Source: Saccharothrix sp. S26 (GTDB taxonomy: Bacteria; Actinomycetota; Actinomycetes; Mycobacteriales; Pseudonocardiaceae). Taken from it: a stretch of 64,000 bases of DNA. Position 1 is the first letter of the stretch; each line of letters starts with the position of its first letter. The position numbers were made by a program, and so were the translations under genes. The stretch is from positions 1 to 64,000 of the forward strand of contig NZ_JAJUWT010000012.1 in assembly GCF_021390395.1 (NCBI RefSeq), read 5' to 3'. Below, piece by piece: positions 20,206-29,081 of this stretch. The notes under the pieces were generated by a model that was not told the origin of the DNA, ran no database searches, and worked only from the letters and a program-made list of their open reading frames with translations.

Positions 20206-20221
20206 TGTGACCGCCTTCACA
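20206..20221. promoter_or_regulatory. CRP/GlxR-like site TGTGA-N6-TCACA
   Basis: TGTGACCGCCTTCACA is a perfect match to the CRP-family consensus arms with 6-bp spacing. It lies 30 bp upstream of the first gene of the sugar-acid operon, in the only gap large enough for its promoter. Carbon-status control by a CRP homologue is inferred. Confidence 0.5.
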
Positions 20222-20250
20222 AAGCGGGCGAGCCGTGTCATCGTGGAGAC

Positions 20251-21297
20251 ATGGCGATGGAACCCCATTCCGTCAGACGGAACGTGACGGCGAGCGAGCT
20301 CGTGAAGCTCGCGGTCCGGATCCTGCTCGACGCCGGGACGAACCTCGTGGACGCCAAGGCCGTCGCGGGGTCGCTCGTGGAGTCGAACCTGACCGGCCAC
20401 GACTCGCACGGCGTGCGCAGGCTCGTGGACTACGTCGCCCGCATCCGCGACGGCCGGATCGACCCGCGCGCCCGCCCCGACGTCGACCACCCGCGCCCCG
20501 GCACGGTCGTGGTCCGCGCCAACCGCGCGCTGGGCCGCGTAGCCGCCGGTGTCGCGGCCCGCGAGCTGCGCGCCCTGACCCGCACGCACGGCAGCGGCGT
20601 CGCGGTGATCCAGGACTGCAACCACGTCGGCAGGCTCGGCGAGTACGTCGGCTTCCTGGCCGAGCACGACCTGGTCGCGCTCGCGTTCGGCAACGCCGAC
20701 CCCACCGTCGCCCCGTACGGCGGCCGGGCCCGGCGGCTGGGCACCAACCCCCTGGCCTGGGCCGCGCCGCGGGCCGCGGACCGCCCGCCGATCGTGGTGG
20801 ACTGGGCCACGTCGGGCGTGGCCGAGGGCAAGCTGGCGGTGGCCCGCGCCCGCGGCGAGCGCGTGCCCGAGGGCCTGGTCGTGGACGCGGACGGCCGACC
20901 CACCACCGATCCCGGCGACTTCTACGCGGGCGGCGCGCTGCTGCCGTTCGGCGGGCACAAGGGCTACGGCCTGAGCGTGCTGATCGAGGTGGTCGGCGGC
21001 CTGCTCACCGGCATGGGCGTGAGCAGCCTGCCCGGCTACCGCGGCGGGTTCGGCACCGTGCTGGTCGCCGTCGACATCGGCGCGCTCACCCCGGTCGAGC
21101 GGTTCCGCGAGCAGGCGGAGCTGTTCTGCCGCGAGCTGGCCCGCACACCGACCGCCGAGGGCAGCCGCGAGGTGCTCGTGCCGGGCGAGCCTGAGGCACG
21201 CACCCGCCGCGCACGGCTGCGCGACGGCATCCCGATGGACGAGCGGACCTGGCGCGAGCTGCACGCCCTGCTCGGGGACGAGGAGGCAACGACATGA
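20251..21297 (+). CDS. Ldh2-family NAD(P)-dependent oxidoreductase
   Basis: A 348-aa enzyme of the malate/L-lactate/ureidoglycolate dehydrogenase superfamily (also 2,3-diketogulonate reductase). Family motifs are visible: SNLTGHDSHGVRRLVDYV near residue 50 with the catalytic His, GNADPTVAPYGG around 150, and GGHKGYGLSVLIEVVGG around 235. These enzymes reduce or oxidise 2-oxo/2-hydroxy acids. First gene of a four-gene operon; the next start codon overlaps its stop (ATGA). The exact acid is unknown; sugar-acid metabolism is inferred from the neighbours. Confidence 0.9.
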   Translation: MAMEPHSVRRNVTASELVKLAVRILLDAGTNLVDAKAVAGSLVESNLTGHDSHGVRRLVDYVARIRDGRIDPRARPDVDHPRPGTVVVRANRALGRVAAGVAARELRALTRTHGSGVAVIQDCNHVGRLGEYVGFLAEHDLVALAFGNADPTVAPYGGRARRLGTNPLAWAAPRAADRPPIVVDWATSGVAEGKLAVARARGERVPEGLVVDADGRPTTDPGDFYAGGALLPFGGHKGYGLSVLIEVVGGLLTGMGVSSLPGYRGGFGTVLVAVDIGALTPVERFREQAELFCRELARTPTAEGSREVLVPGEPEARTRRARLRDGIPMDERTWRELHALLGDEEATT

Positions 21298-22664
21298 CCG
21301 AGGCCGCCGACCGCGCCGGGACCGGGCACGACGCCACGCCCGACCGACCGTCCGACCCGCCGTCCGACGCTGGGCAGCTGCGCCGCGTCGTCGGCGCGTC
21401 CGTGGTCGGCACCGCGTTGGAGTGGTACGACTTCTTCATCTACGGCTTCGCCGTCACGCTGGTGTTCAACGAGCTGTTCTTCGTCACCGACGACCCGGCG
21501 ACCGGTGTGATCGTCGGGTTCGCCACCTTCGGCGTCGGCTTCGCGGTCCGCCCGCTGGGCGGCTTCGTGTTCGGCCACCTCGGCGACCGCATCGGCCGCC
21601 GGTCCACGCTGGTCGTCACGACCCTGGTCATGGGCGTCTCGACCGGCTTGATCGGCCTGCTGCCGACCTACGACTCCATCGGCGTCGCCGCGCCGATCCT
21701 GCTGACCGTGCTGCGGATGTGCCAGGGCCTCGGCGCGGGCGCGGAGTTCGGCGGCGCGTCCACGTTGCTGGCCGAGCACGCGCCCGCCCGCAGGCGGGGG
21801 TTCTTCACGTCGTTCGCCCAGACCGGGGTCCAGCTCGGCCTGCTGTCGGGCACGCTGGTGTTCCTGCTGGTCGAGACGCTGCCGCGGCAGACCGTGCTGG
21901 ACTGGGCGTGGCGCATCCCGTTCTGGCTGAGCTTCGCGCTGATCGCGGTCGCGCTGTACGTGCGGCTGCGGGTCGACGAGTCGCCGGTGTTCCAGCGGAT
22001 GGCCCGGCAGCGGACCACGGTGAAGCTGCCCGTGTTCGACGCCCTGCGCCGCTACCCCCGCAACTTCGGCATCGGCATCGGCGCGCACATCTGCGACACC
22101 GCGATCGTCTACATCTACGCCACCTACAGCCTGGCCTACCTCACCAAGTCGCTGGCGCTGCCGCGCTGGGTCGGGCTCACCGGCGTGGTGCTGTTCGGCG
22201 TGGTCGTGATCGTGCTGCAACCGGTCTACGGCGCGTTGTCCGACCGGATCGGGCGACGTCCGCTCAACCTGTTCAGCGTGGTGTTCACGGCGGCGTTCGC
22301 GTTCCCGTTCTTCCTGCTGCTCGACACGCGCGAGCCGGTGCTGATCTGGGTGGCGCTGGTGGTGGCGACGGCGCTCGGCCTGGCCCCGATGATCGCCGTG
22401 CAGCCCGCGTTCTACGCCGAGCTGTTCGGCGCGCGCGTGCGCTACACCGGGTTCGCCGCGTCCCGTGAGATCGGCGCGGCGCTGGCCGGGTTCTCCCCGC
22501 TGGTGGCCGCCGCGCTGGTCGCCCGCGCCGATGGGCGGGCGTGGCCGGTGGCGCTGTGGATGATCGGCACGGCGGCCGTGTCGTTCGTGGCGTTCCTGCT
22601 GTCGGCGGAGGGCAAGGACGTCGACATCACCGCCGCCGATGCCGCCGGGGTGACGCCGCGGTGA
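21294..22664 (+). CDS. MFS transporter, metabolite:H+ symporter (MHS) type
   Basis: A 456-aa, 12-helix inner-membrane transporter. The MHS signature is clear: SVVGTALEWYDFFIYGFA in helix 1, GGFVFGHLGDRIGRRSTL between helices 2 and 3, and RMCQGLGAGAEFGGA in helix 4. Relatives import small carboxylates such as ketoglutarate, citrate, shikimate or sugar acids with protons. It overlaps both neighbours by 4 bp (ATGA upstream, GTGA downstream), so it is tightly coupled to the dehydrogenases and is likely the uptake system of the pathway. Confidence 0.92.
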   Translation: MTEAADRAGTGHDATPDRPSDPPSDAGQLRRVVGASVVGTALEWYDFFIYGFAVTLVFNELFFVTDDPATGVIVGFATFGVGFAVRPLGGFVFGHLGDRIGRRSTLVVTTLVMGVSTGLIGLLPTYDSIGVAAPILLTVLRMCQGLGAGAEFGGASTLLAEHAPARRRGFFTSFAQTGVQLGLLSGTLVFLLVETLPRQTVLDWAWRIPFWLSFALIAVALYVRLRVDESPVFQRMARQRTTVKLPVFDALRRYPRNFGIGIGAHICDTAIVYIYATYSLAYLTKSLALPRWVGLTGVVLFGVVVIVLQPVYGALSDRIGRRPLNLFSVVFTAAFAFPFFLLLDTREPVLIWVALVVATALGLAPMIAVQPAFYAELFGARVRYTGFAASREIGAALAGFSPLVAAALVARADGRAWPVALWMIGTAAVSFVAFLLSAEGKDVDITAADAAGVTPR

Positions 22665-24013
22665 GCCACCCGCGCCTGTCCGCGTCCCGGCTGCCCGCCT
22701 GGCTGGCGGCCGACCTGCCCGACGGCGGGGTCGGCATCGTCCACCTCGGCCTGGGCGCGTTCCACCGGGCGCACCAGGCCGTGCTGACCCAGGAGGCGAT
22801 GCGCGTCGAGCCCGGGCCGTGGGGCATCTGCGCCGTGGCGCAGCGCAACGGCCGGCTGGTCGACGCGCTGGTCGAACAGGACCACCTGTTCACCGTCACC
22901 GAACGAGGCCCCGAGGACGACCGGCTGCGCGTGGTCGGCAGCGTGCGGGAAGCGCTGCTGGCCCCCGAGCAGCCCGACCGGGTGGCGGCCGTGCTGGCCG
23001 AACCGGGCACCCGCGTGGTCACGGTGACCGTCACCGAGTCCGGCTACCGGCACGACCCGGCCACCGGGCGGCTGCGCGTCGAGGACCCGGACGTGGCGGC
23101 CGACCTCGCGGGCGGTCCGCCGCGCACGCCGGTCGGGCAGCTCGTCGGCGGGCTGCGCCGTCGTCGGCTGCTCGGGAACCCCGGGCTGACCGTCGTCTCG
23201 TGCGACAACCTGCCCGACAACGGCCGCCTGGTCGCCCGGCTGACGCGGGAGTTCTGCGCCCACCGCGGCGAGCACGACCTGGTCGAGTGGGTCGACGAGC
23301 ACGTCCGGTTCCCGTCCAGCGTGGTCGACCAGATCGTGCCCGCCACCACCGCGGCCGACGTGGCGCACGTCGCCGAGGCGCTGGGCCTGGAGGACCGGGC
23401 CGCGGTGGTCGGCGAGCCGCACCGCCGGTGGGTGATCGAGGACGACTTCGCCGCCGGGCGTCCCGCCTGGGACGCGGTGGGCGTCGACCTGGTGCCCGAC
23501 ATCGCGCCGCACCAGGCCGCGAAGCTTCGGCTGGTCAACGGCACGCACACGGCGCTGGCCCACCTCGGGCTGCTCGCCGGCTGCACGAGCACCGCCGACG
23601 CGCTGGCCCGTCCCGAGTTCGCCCGCTTCGCCGAACGGCTGCTGCGCGCCGAGACCGGGCCGTCGCTGCGCCGCTTCGGCCTGGGCCCCGACGAGCGGGA
23701 GATCGAGGGGTTGCTGACCCGGCTGGCCAACCCGCGGCTGGGCCACCGGCTGGACCAGATCGCCGCCGACGCGCTGCGCAAGGTGCCGCAACGGCTGCTG
23801 GACCCGGCGGTGGACCTGCTGGTGGCGGGCATCGAGCCGCGGCTGATCAGCCTGGCCGTGGCCGGGCTGCTGCACCAGCAGGACTTCCCGGTGCTGGCCC
23901 TGCCGCTGCCGCTGCGCGAGTCGCGCGTGTTCCGCTCGCTGCTGGCCGACGCGGTGCGCCGGATCGACCAGGACGGGGTGGTGGTCACCCTGCGCCGGAT
24001 CGGGAGGAGCTGA
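22661..24013 (+). CDS. Mannitol dehydrogenase/fructuronate reductase family protein
   Basis: A 450-aa polyol/uronate dehydrogenase of the long-chain mannitol-dehydrogenase family. VGIVHLGLGAFHRAHQAV gives the NAD-binding N-terminus, SCDNLPDNGR lies near 180, and the C-terminal active-site segment KLRLVNGTHTALAHLGLLAGC contains the catalytic Lys and the Asn/His partners. Expected reactions are interconversion of mannitol/fructose, mannonate/fructuronate or altronate/tagaturonate. The GTG start overlaps the transporter stop. No mannonate or altronate dehydratase is present in the operon, so the substrate remains open. Confidence 0.9.
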   Translation: MSHPRLSASRLPAWLAADLPDGGVGIVHLGLGAFHRAHQAVLTQEAMRVEPGPWGICAVAQRNGRLVDALVEQDHLFTVTERGPEDDRLRVVGSVREALLAPEQPDRVAAVLAEPGTRVVTVTVTESGYRHDPATGRLRVEDPDVAADLAGGPPRTPVGQLVGGLRRRRLLGNPGLTVVSCDNLPDNGRLVARLTREFCAHRGEHDLVEWVDEHVRFPSSVVDQIVPATTAADVAHVAEALGLEDRAAVVGEPHRRWVIEDDFAAGRPAWDAVGVDLVPDIAPHQAAKLRLVNGTHTALAHLGLLAGCTSTADALARPEFARFAERLLRAETGPSLRRFGLGPDEREIEGLLTRLANPRLGHRLDQIAADALRKVPQRLLDPAVDLLVAGIEPRLISLAVAGLLHQQDFPVLALPLPLRESRVFRSLLADAVRRIDQDGVVVTLRRIGRS

Positions 24014-24014
24014 C

Positions 24015-24779
24015 GTGGACCTGCGCGACACCGTGGCCGTGGTGACCGGCGGTGGCACCGGGATCGGCCGCGTCACCGCGCTCGCACTGGCCCGTTCGGG
24101 CTGCCGGGCGGTCGTGGTGACCTACTCGCGGTCGGCCGCCGAGGCGAGGGCCACGGCGGCGGAGCTGGCCGCGTTCGGCTTCCGGGCCGCGGCCGAACCC
24201 GTCGACGTGGCCGACGACGGCCAGGTGCGCGCCCTGGCCGCACGGGTGCGGTCCCGGTTCGGCCGGGTCGACGTGCTGGTCAACAACGCGGGCACGACCC
24301 GCGCCGTACCGCACCACGACCTCGACGCCCTCACCGACGACGTGGTCCACCACGTGCTCGACGTCAACGTCGTCGGCCCCCTCCGCGTCACGCGCGCGTT
24401 CGCCGCCGACCTGCGCGCTGCCCGGGGCGCGGTGGTCAACGTCGCGTCCATCTCCGGCTACCGGGCCGGCGGGTCGTCCATCGCGTACGGGGTGAGCAAG
24501 GCGGCCCTGCTCCAACTGACCCGCAACCTGGCCACCGCCCTCGCACCCGACGTGCGGGTCAACGCCGTCGCCCCCGGCACCGTGGCCACCCGCTGGCAGA
24601 CGTCGCTGCACGGCGAGGCCGGCTTCGCCGAACGGGCGCGGGCCGAGCGGGAAACCGTGCCACTGCGCCGCACCGCCACCCCGGACCACGTGGCGCAGGC
24701 CGTGCTGGGGCTGCTGGCGATGGACCTGGTCACCGGCGAGGCGGTCATCGTGGACGGCGGCAAGCACGTCGTGTACTAA
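24015..24779 (+). CDS. SDR-family oxidoreductase
   Basis: A 254-aa classical short-chain dehydrogenase. Cofactor motif TGGGTGIG near residue 13, NNAG around 93, catalytic Ser in VNVASISGYRAGGSS with the YxxxK pair as YGVSK near 158, and PGTVATRW after it. The GTG start has GGGAGGAGC and begins one base after the previous stop. Last gene of the operon; likely oxidises or reduces a sugar or sugar-acid intermediate together with the two upstream dehydrogenases. Confidence 0.92.
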   Translation: MDLRDTVAVVTGGGTGIGRVTALALARSGCRAVVVTYSRSAAEARATAAELAAFGFRAAAEPVDVADDGQVRALAARVRSRFGRVDVLVNNAGTTRAVPHHDLDALTDDVVHHVLDVNVVGPLRVTRAFAADLRAARGAVVNVASISGYRAGGSSIAYGVSKAALLQLTRNLATALAPDVRVNAVAPGTVATRWQTSLHGEAGFAERARAERETVPLRRTATPDHVAQAVLGLLAMDLVTGEAVIVDGGKHVVY

Positions 24780-24823
24780 CGCCGCGCCTCCGAGTGGTGA
24801 CCCGCTGAGCGGCTTGGGGTGCG

Positions 24824-24849
24824 GACCAGACTGGTCTTCCCGACTCGGG
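24824..24849. repeat. Two adjacent palindromes after the operon
   Basis: GACCAGACTGGTC (24824-24836) and CCCGACTCGGG (24839-24849) are perfect odd palindromes centred 14 bp apart, about 45 bp downstream of the operon. They may act as a terminator for the operon or as an operator for nothing obvious. Confidence 0.35.
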
Positions 24850-24902
24850 TCCCGTCTTGAGCGGGCCATCGTCAACAACGTCGAGCCAGTGTTGCCGCCG
24901 AC

Positions 24903-25196
24903 CTATTCCGGCTGGGGTGGACCCGGCGTCCGTCGGTAGAGGCACACGAGGGCGACACGTTCGCCGCTGCCCAGCGAACCGACGACGTTGCTTTCACAGG
25001 CGGACATCTTGTCCAGTCGCCAGCCGAGCGATTCGATGGCCTCCATCTGGTCGTTCATTCCGGTCATGGCACCGGTTGCGCGGCTGTTGGTGTTCGCCTC
25101 GATGAACTTGAACACCAGGATGTGCCTGCCTGCTTCGATCGCGTGCTTGGCCTGGTCGAGAGCACTCTGCTCCTTGGCCCTGTTGAGGAGTCCCAT
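24903..25196 (-). CDS. Hypothetical 97-aa protein, atypical composition
   Basis: A small soluble protein I do not recognise. The N-terminal half is helical and charged (LLNRAKEQSALDQAKHAIEAGRHILVFKFIEANT), the second half contains MNDQMEAIESLGWRLDKMSAC and ends in a Pro-rich tail. Codon use is less G+C-biased than in the neighbours (many third-position A/T), which suggests recent acquisition. The ribosome site (AGAAGATG region) is weak. Function unknown. Confidence 0.6.
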   Translation of the reverse strand: MGLLNRAKEQSALDQAKHAIEAGRHILVFKFIEANTNSRATGAMTGMNDQMEAIESLGWRLDKMSACESNVVGSLGSGERVALVCLYRRTPGPPQPE

Positions 25197-25346
25197 CGCT
25201 GATCATCTTCTAACGTGAAGGCCTCGTCTTGCCTTCCGTGCACCATACGCGCAGGTCGGGCGGGCGGCCGGGTGAGCTGCCTGGACGAGGTGGACGCGCA
25301 CCGCCGTCCGCCGGCGCGACACCCGGGCCGGACGTCCACCGACGCG

Positions 25347-25580
25347 CTAACGGGTGTCGCGCTCGGCCGCTTCGGCGATGCGCTTGATGGTCGCCGGCCG
25401 CCGGTCCCAGACGTCGCCCGGGGCGGGGCTCTTGACCGGCACCGACTCGCCCTCGACCGCCGTCGCGCCCGGTTCCCCCGCCTCGTCGGCCACCCAGAAC
25501 CCGGGCACCACGACCAGCGACCACACGAGCTCCGAGGAGGCGTCGATCACCGTGTCACGTTCGATCCGGTCTGCACTCAC
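25347..25580 (-). CDS. Short SRPBCC-like N-terminal fragment
   Basis: A 77-aa frame whose first 35 residues (RIERDTVIDASSELVWSLVVVPGFWVADEAG) match the start of SRPBCC/AHSA1-type lipid- or ligand-binding proteins, which are normally about 140 aa. The rest (VPVKSPAPGDVWDRRPATIKRIAEAAERD) does not continue the fold, so this is probably a truncated or decayed gene, though it keeps an intact start and stop. Confidence 0.4.
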   Translation of the reverse strand: MSADRIERDTVIDASSELVWSLVVVPGFWVADEAGEPGATAVEGESVPVKSPAPGDVWDRRPATIKRIAEAAERDTR

Positions 25581-25643
25581 CAGGCCCCCGCGGTCGTGGG
25601 ACGCCGGCCTATTGCCGGGCGGAGAGCTGCTCCGAACGCGGCC

Positions 25644-26240
25644 CTACAGCACGTAGACCTGACCGGTCTGCGCGCCTTCGACCGACCGCACGTAGGCCCG
25701 GGCGACCTTGTCGAGGTCGACCGACTCCATGCCGGGGAAGAAGTCGCCGTAGTCGCCGAGGCTCTCGGTGAACACCGTCGGGCTGACCGCGTTGACCCGC
25801 TGCGGCGCGATCTCGATCGCCGCGGCCCGCACGAACGCCTCCACCGCGCCGTTGGCCAGGGACGCGGCGGTGCCGGTGGGCACGGGCTCACGCGCCAGCA
25901 CGCCCGTGATCAGCGTGAACGAGCCGCGTTCGGCGATGCGGCCCACGCCTTGGCGGACGAGTTCGACCTGGCTGAGCACCTTGCCCCGGAACGCGTCGAG
26001 GTAGTCCTGCGGGGTCATCTCGGTGATCGGCTTCCACGGCACGTCGCCGGCCGCGCTCACCACCGCGTCGACCCGGCCGACGCGCTCGTACAGCTGCGCG
26101 GTCTGCTCCGGGTCGGCGATGTCGAGGCGCAGGTCGCCGCTGGAGCGCCCGACCGTGACGACGTCGTGGCCGCGACCGGTGAGCGCGGTGTGCACGGCCA
26201 CGCCGAGCGTGCCGCCCGCGCCGATGAGGACAATCTTCAT
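25644..26240 (-). CDS. Short-chain dehydrogenase, divergent type
   Basis: A 198-aa NAD(P)-binding Rossmann protein of the atypical SDR group often annotated as short chain dehydrogenase in single-gene contexts. Cofactor loop GAGGTLG at residue 7, then SAAGDVPWKP near 65 and LITGVLAREPVP near 118. The usual YxxxK pair is replaced by a segment reading ASLANGAVEAFVRAAA, so a classical catalytic Tyr is not evident. It is divergent from the ABC transporter gene. Substrate unknown. Confidence 0.82.
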   Translation of the reverse strand: MKIVLIGAGGTLGVAVHTALTGRGHDVVTVGRSSGDLRLDIADPEQTAQLYERVGRVDAVVSAAGDVPWKPITEMTPQDYLDAFRGKVLSQVELVRQGVGRIAERGSFTLITGVLAREPVPTGTAASLANGAVEAFVRAAAIEIAPQRVNAVSPTVFTESLGDYGDFFPGMESVDLDKVARAYVRSVEGAQTGQVYVL

Positions 26241-26460
26241 GGTGATCACGCTAGAGCCGATCCCCGCCGTACGCGAAATCGGCCCGCGTGGTGACCGCTG
26301 GGCCCGCACCCGAAGGCGACCGGCGGTGCACGGTCTCGCTCGACGCCGTGATCCGCAGACCACAGTGGACGCGCGCGGGTGGTCGGGCGTTATTCGATCG
26401 CCGTCACCCGGCCCGGTACGGCACCATCGACGACGCCAAGGTGCCCCCGGAAGGAGTCGG

Positions 26461-28308
26461 ATGGCTGCGCCAAGGTCCGAAAAACCCGTCAACAACCGCA
26501 AAAAGGCGGTGATGCTCGCCCTGCGCCTGTACGGCAGGGAGTTGCGACGACACCGGTTGCTCGCCGTGGGCGGGCTCGTGCTGCCCGCGCTCGGCAACAC
26601 GTTCCTGCTGTACCTCGCGCCGCTGGCGATCGGCGCGCTCGCGGGCCGCCTCGCGGAAGGCGGTGACGCCGACTTCGGCGCGCTGCTGCCCTACCTGCTC
26701 GCCTTCGGCGGGCTGACCCTGTTCGCCGAGCTGCTGTGGCGCGTCGGCGTGCACTGCCTCAACCGCACCGACGGGCGCGGGATCGAGAACCTGTCGATCC
26801 AGGCCATGGACGCGCTGCTGGGCAAGGACGCGGCCTTCTTCCACGACAACTTCGCCGGCTCGCTCACCAAGCGGGTGCTGAGCTTCGCGTCGCGCTTCGA
26901 GGAGTTCGTGGACACGGTGGCGTTCAGCATCGTCGCCAACCTGGTGCCCCTCGGCTTCGCCTGCGTCGTGCTGTGGAACTACGACCCGCTGCTCGTGGCC
27001 GTGCTGCTCGGCCTCATCCTGTTCACGGGGCTCGTGGTCGCGCCGCTCATCCGACGCCGCCAGCGCCTGGTCGACGAGCGCGAGGCCGCCTACGCGCGGG
27101 TGTCCGGGCACGTCGCCGACACGCTGTCGAACATGGAGACCGTGCGGGCGTTCGCCGCCGAGGAGCGCGAGAGCGCCGAGCACCGCAGCCGGACCGCCGA
27201 GACCCGCGTGCTGGCGCTGCGGTCGTGGGACTACGGCAACCTGCGCATCGACACCGTGGTCGCGCCGCTGTCCGTGCTGACCAACGTGCTCGGCCTCGCG
27301 ATCGCCGTCGGCGTCAGCGGCGGGCTCGGCGTGGAGGCGATCGTGGTCACGTTCGCCTACTTCGGCAACGCGACGCGGATCATGTTCGAGTTCAACCAGA
27401 TCTACCGCCGGGTCGAGAGCGCGCTCACCGAGGCCGCGCAGTTCACCGAACTGCTGCTCGAAGAGCCGACCGTGCTCGACCCGCCGGACCCCGAACCGCT
27501 GCGCGTCGCCGACTCCGGGGTCCGGTTCGACCGCGTGGGGTTCGCGCACGGCGGCGGGCGACCGCTGTTCAGCGGGCTGGACCTGGACATCCCGGCGGGC
27601 ACGCGGGTCGGGTTGGTCGGCCGCTCCGGCGGCGGCAAGACCACGCTCACCCGGCTGCTGCTGCGGATGATGGACGTGGACGAGGGCCGCATCCTGGTCG
27701 GCGGCCAGGACATCGCGCGCCTGCGCCAGGCCGACCTGCGGAGCCTGATCGCGTACGTGCCGCAGGACCCGGCGATGTTCCACCGGACGTTGCGGGAGAA
27801 CATCGCCTTCGCCCGGCCGGGCGCGACCGACGCCGAGATCCTCCGCGCGGCACGTGCCGCGCACGTGACGGAGTTCGCGGAGGCGTTGCCCGACGGCTTC
27901 GACACGATGGTCGGCGAACGCGGCATCAAGCTGTCCGGCGGGCAGCGGCAGCGGGTCGCGCTGGCGCGGGCGATCCTGCGCGACGCGCCGGTGCTGTTGC
28001 TGGACGAGGCGACCAGCGCGTTGGACTCGGAGAGCGAGGTGCTGGTGCAGGAAGCCCTGTGGCGGCTCATGGAGGGTCGCACCGCGCTGGTGGTGGCGCA
28101 CCGGCTGAGCACGGTCGTGCGGATGGACCGGCTGATCGTGCTCGACCGGGGCCGCATCGCCGAACAGGGCACGCACGCCGAACTGCTCGACGCCGACGGC
28201 GCGTACGCGAAGCTGTGGCGGCACCAGTCCGGTGGTTTCCTGGACGAGACCTCGCCCGACGACGTGGTCGAACCCACCGCAGTGGGCGCGCAACCGCACC
28301 GGCCCTGA
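26461..28308 (+). CDS. ABC exporter, fused permease and ATPase
   Basis: A 615-aa half transporter that would work as a dimer. Six transmembrane helices occupy about 20-320 and the ATPase about 350-595: Walker A GRSGGGKTT, Q-loop AYVPQDP, signature LSGGQRQR, Walker B VLLLDEATSALD and the H-loop VVAHRLST. The ATG follows GGAAGGAGTCGG. This is the MdlB/lipid- or drug-export type; nothing nearby identifies the cargo. Confidence 0.93.
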   Translation: MAAPRSEKPVNNRKKAVMLALRLYGRELRRHRLLAVGGLVLPALGNTFLLYLAPLAIGALAGRLAEGGDADFGALLPYLLAFGGLTLFAELLWRVGVHCLNRTDGRGIENLSIQAMDALLGKDAAFFHDNFAGSLTKRVLSFASRFEEFVDTVAFSIVANLVPLGFACVVLWNYDPLLVAVLLGLILFTGLVVAPLIRRRQRLVDEREAAYARVSGHVADTLSNMETVRAFAAEERESAEHRSRTAETRVLALRSWDYGNLRIDTVVAPLSVLTNVLGLAIAVGVSGGLGVEAIVVTFAYFGNATRIMFEFNQIYRRVESALTEAAQFTELLLEEPTVLDPPDPEPLRVADSGVRFDRVGFAHGGGRPLFSGLDLDIPAGTRVGLVGRSGGGKTTLTRLLLRMMDVDEGRILVGGQDIARLRQADLRSLIAYVPQDPAMFHRTLRENIAFARPGATDAEILRAARAAHVTEFAEALPDGFDTMVGERGIKLSGGQRQRVALARAILRDAPVLLLDEATSALDSESEVLVQEALWRLMEGRTALVVAHRLSTVVRMDRLIVLDRGRIAEQGTHAELLDADGAYAKLWRHQSGGFLDETSPDDVVEPTAVGAQPHRP

Positions 28309-28339
28309 CCGCCGCCGGTCACGGTCCACTTCGGACTCG

Positions 28340-28377
28340 GCCGGGTGCCCCGGAGGAAGCTCACGGGGACACCCGGC
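28340..28377 (+). terminator. Terminator after the ABC exporter
   Basis: GCCGGGTGCCCC and GGGGACACCCGGC pair over 12 bp with a single bulged A; the hairpin starts 32 bp after the stop and also lies ahead of the convergent metalloprotease gene end. Confidence 0.6.
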
Positions 28378-28385
28378 TCCCGTGC

Positions 28386-29081
28386 TCAGTAGAGGAAGCT
28401 GCCGTAGGGTCCGTTGAGGATCGCGTTCTTCTGGCTCTGGCTGAAGTGCGTGTTCGGGTAGTCGTAGAAGGAGGCCGACATCGGCGTGCCGTCGGTGTAG
28501 CGGGAGTCCGGCAGGCCGAACGCGTGCCCGAGCTCGTGCACCATGCCGCCGTACCACCGGTTCATCGGCCCGTTCAGGCCCGCCGCGCCGTCCGCGTCGT
28601 GCCCGGACAGGATGACCCAGCCGTTGCCGCCACCGCCGCCCGCGCCGGGGCCCTCCGCGCTGATCTCGCCGACGTTGAGCCACCGGCGGTCCGGCGCGCC
28701 CAGGCCCCGCCTGCGCATCAGCTCCTGCTGCATGTTGAACACCGTCCACCAGTACCGTTCCGGCCCGTTGGGCGTGTTCTCGTACCAGCCGCGGACGTGC
28801 TCGCCGGTGATCACCTCGACCACCGGGGTGTTGAGCCGGAACGTTTTGCCCAGCTCCTGCTTGTAGTACCGCTGCGCTTCGAGCATCACGCGGGCGATGC
28901 CGTCCGGGTAACGCTGGTCGTAGGGCACGTCGGACGGCAGCAGCAGGTGCACCCGCACCGTCCCGGTCGGCGGCGCCAACGCCGGGCCGGCGGGCGTCGC
29001 GTGCGCGGCGGCGGGCCACGTCACCAGGCCGGCCAACAAAACCGCCAACAACGGCACGATCATTCTGGCTGAACGCGTCAT
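28386..29081 (-). CDS. Secreted snapalysin-like metalloprotease
   Basis: A secreted zinc protease of about 231 aa. A leader (about 1-29, LLAVLLAGLVTWPAAAHA) is followed by a mature domain with HELGHAFGLPD, which fits HExxHxxGxxD, the motif of snapalysin (M7), where Asp is the third zinc ligand. A Met-containing turn (GTPMSASFYDY) lies shortly after, as expected for metzincins. The ATG at 29081 is used with GAGG upstream; a GTG at 29090 is possible. Substrates are probably extracellular proteins. Confidence 0.8.
   Translation of the reverse strand: MTRSARMIVPLLAVLLAGLVTWPAAAHATPAGPALAPPTGTVRVHLLLPSDVPYDQRYPDGIARVMLEAQRYYKQELGKTFRLNTPVVEVITGEHVRGWYENTPNGPERYWWTVFNMQQELMRRRGLGAPDRRWLNVGEISAEGPGAGGGGGNGWVILSGHDADGAAGLNGPMNRWYGGMVHELGHAFGLPDSRYTDGTPMSASFYDYPNTHFSQSQKNAILNGPYGSFLY

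Noticed and set aside
24780..24902. Possible tRNA or attachment site after the sugar-acid operon
   Set aside because: The GACTCGGGTCC stretch resembles a T-arm, but no cloverleaf with acceptor and anticodon arms can be drawn.
25215..26294. Plus-strand frame over the small-gene patch and the SDR gene
   Set aside because: Antisense to an SDR with a clear Rossmann motif; codon pattern is that of a shadow frame.
26404..29019. Long minus-strand frame across the ABC exporter gene
   Set aside because: Its content is low-complexity Arg/Ala/Gly/Gln sequence; the plus strand encodes all ABC motifs.
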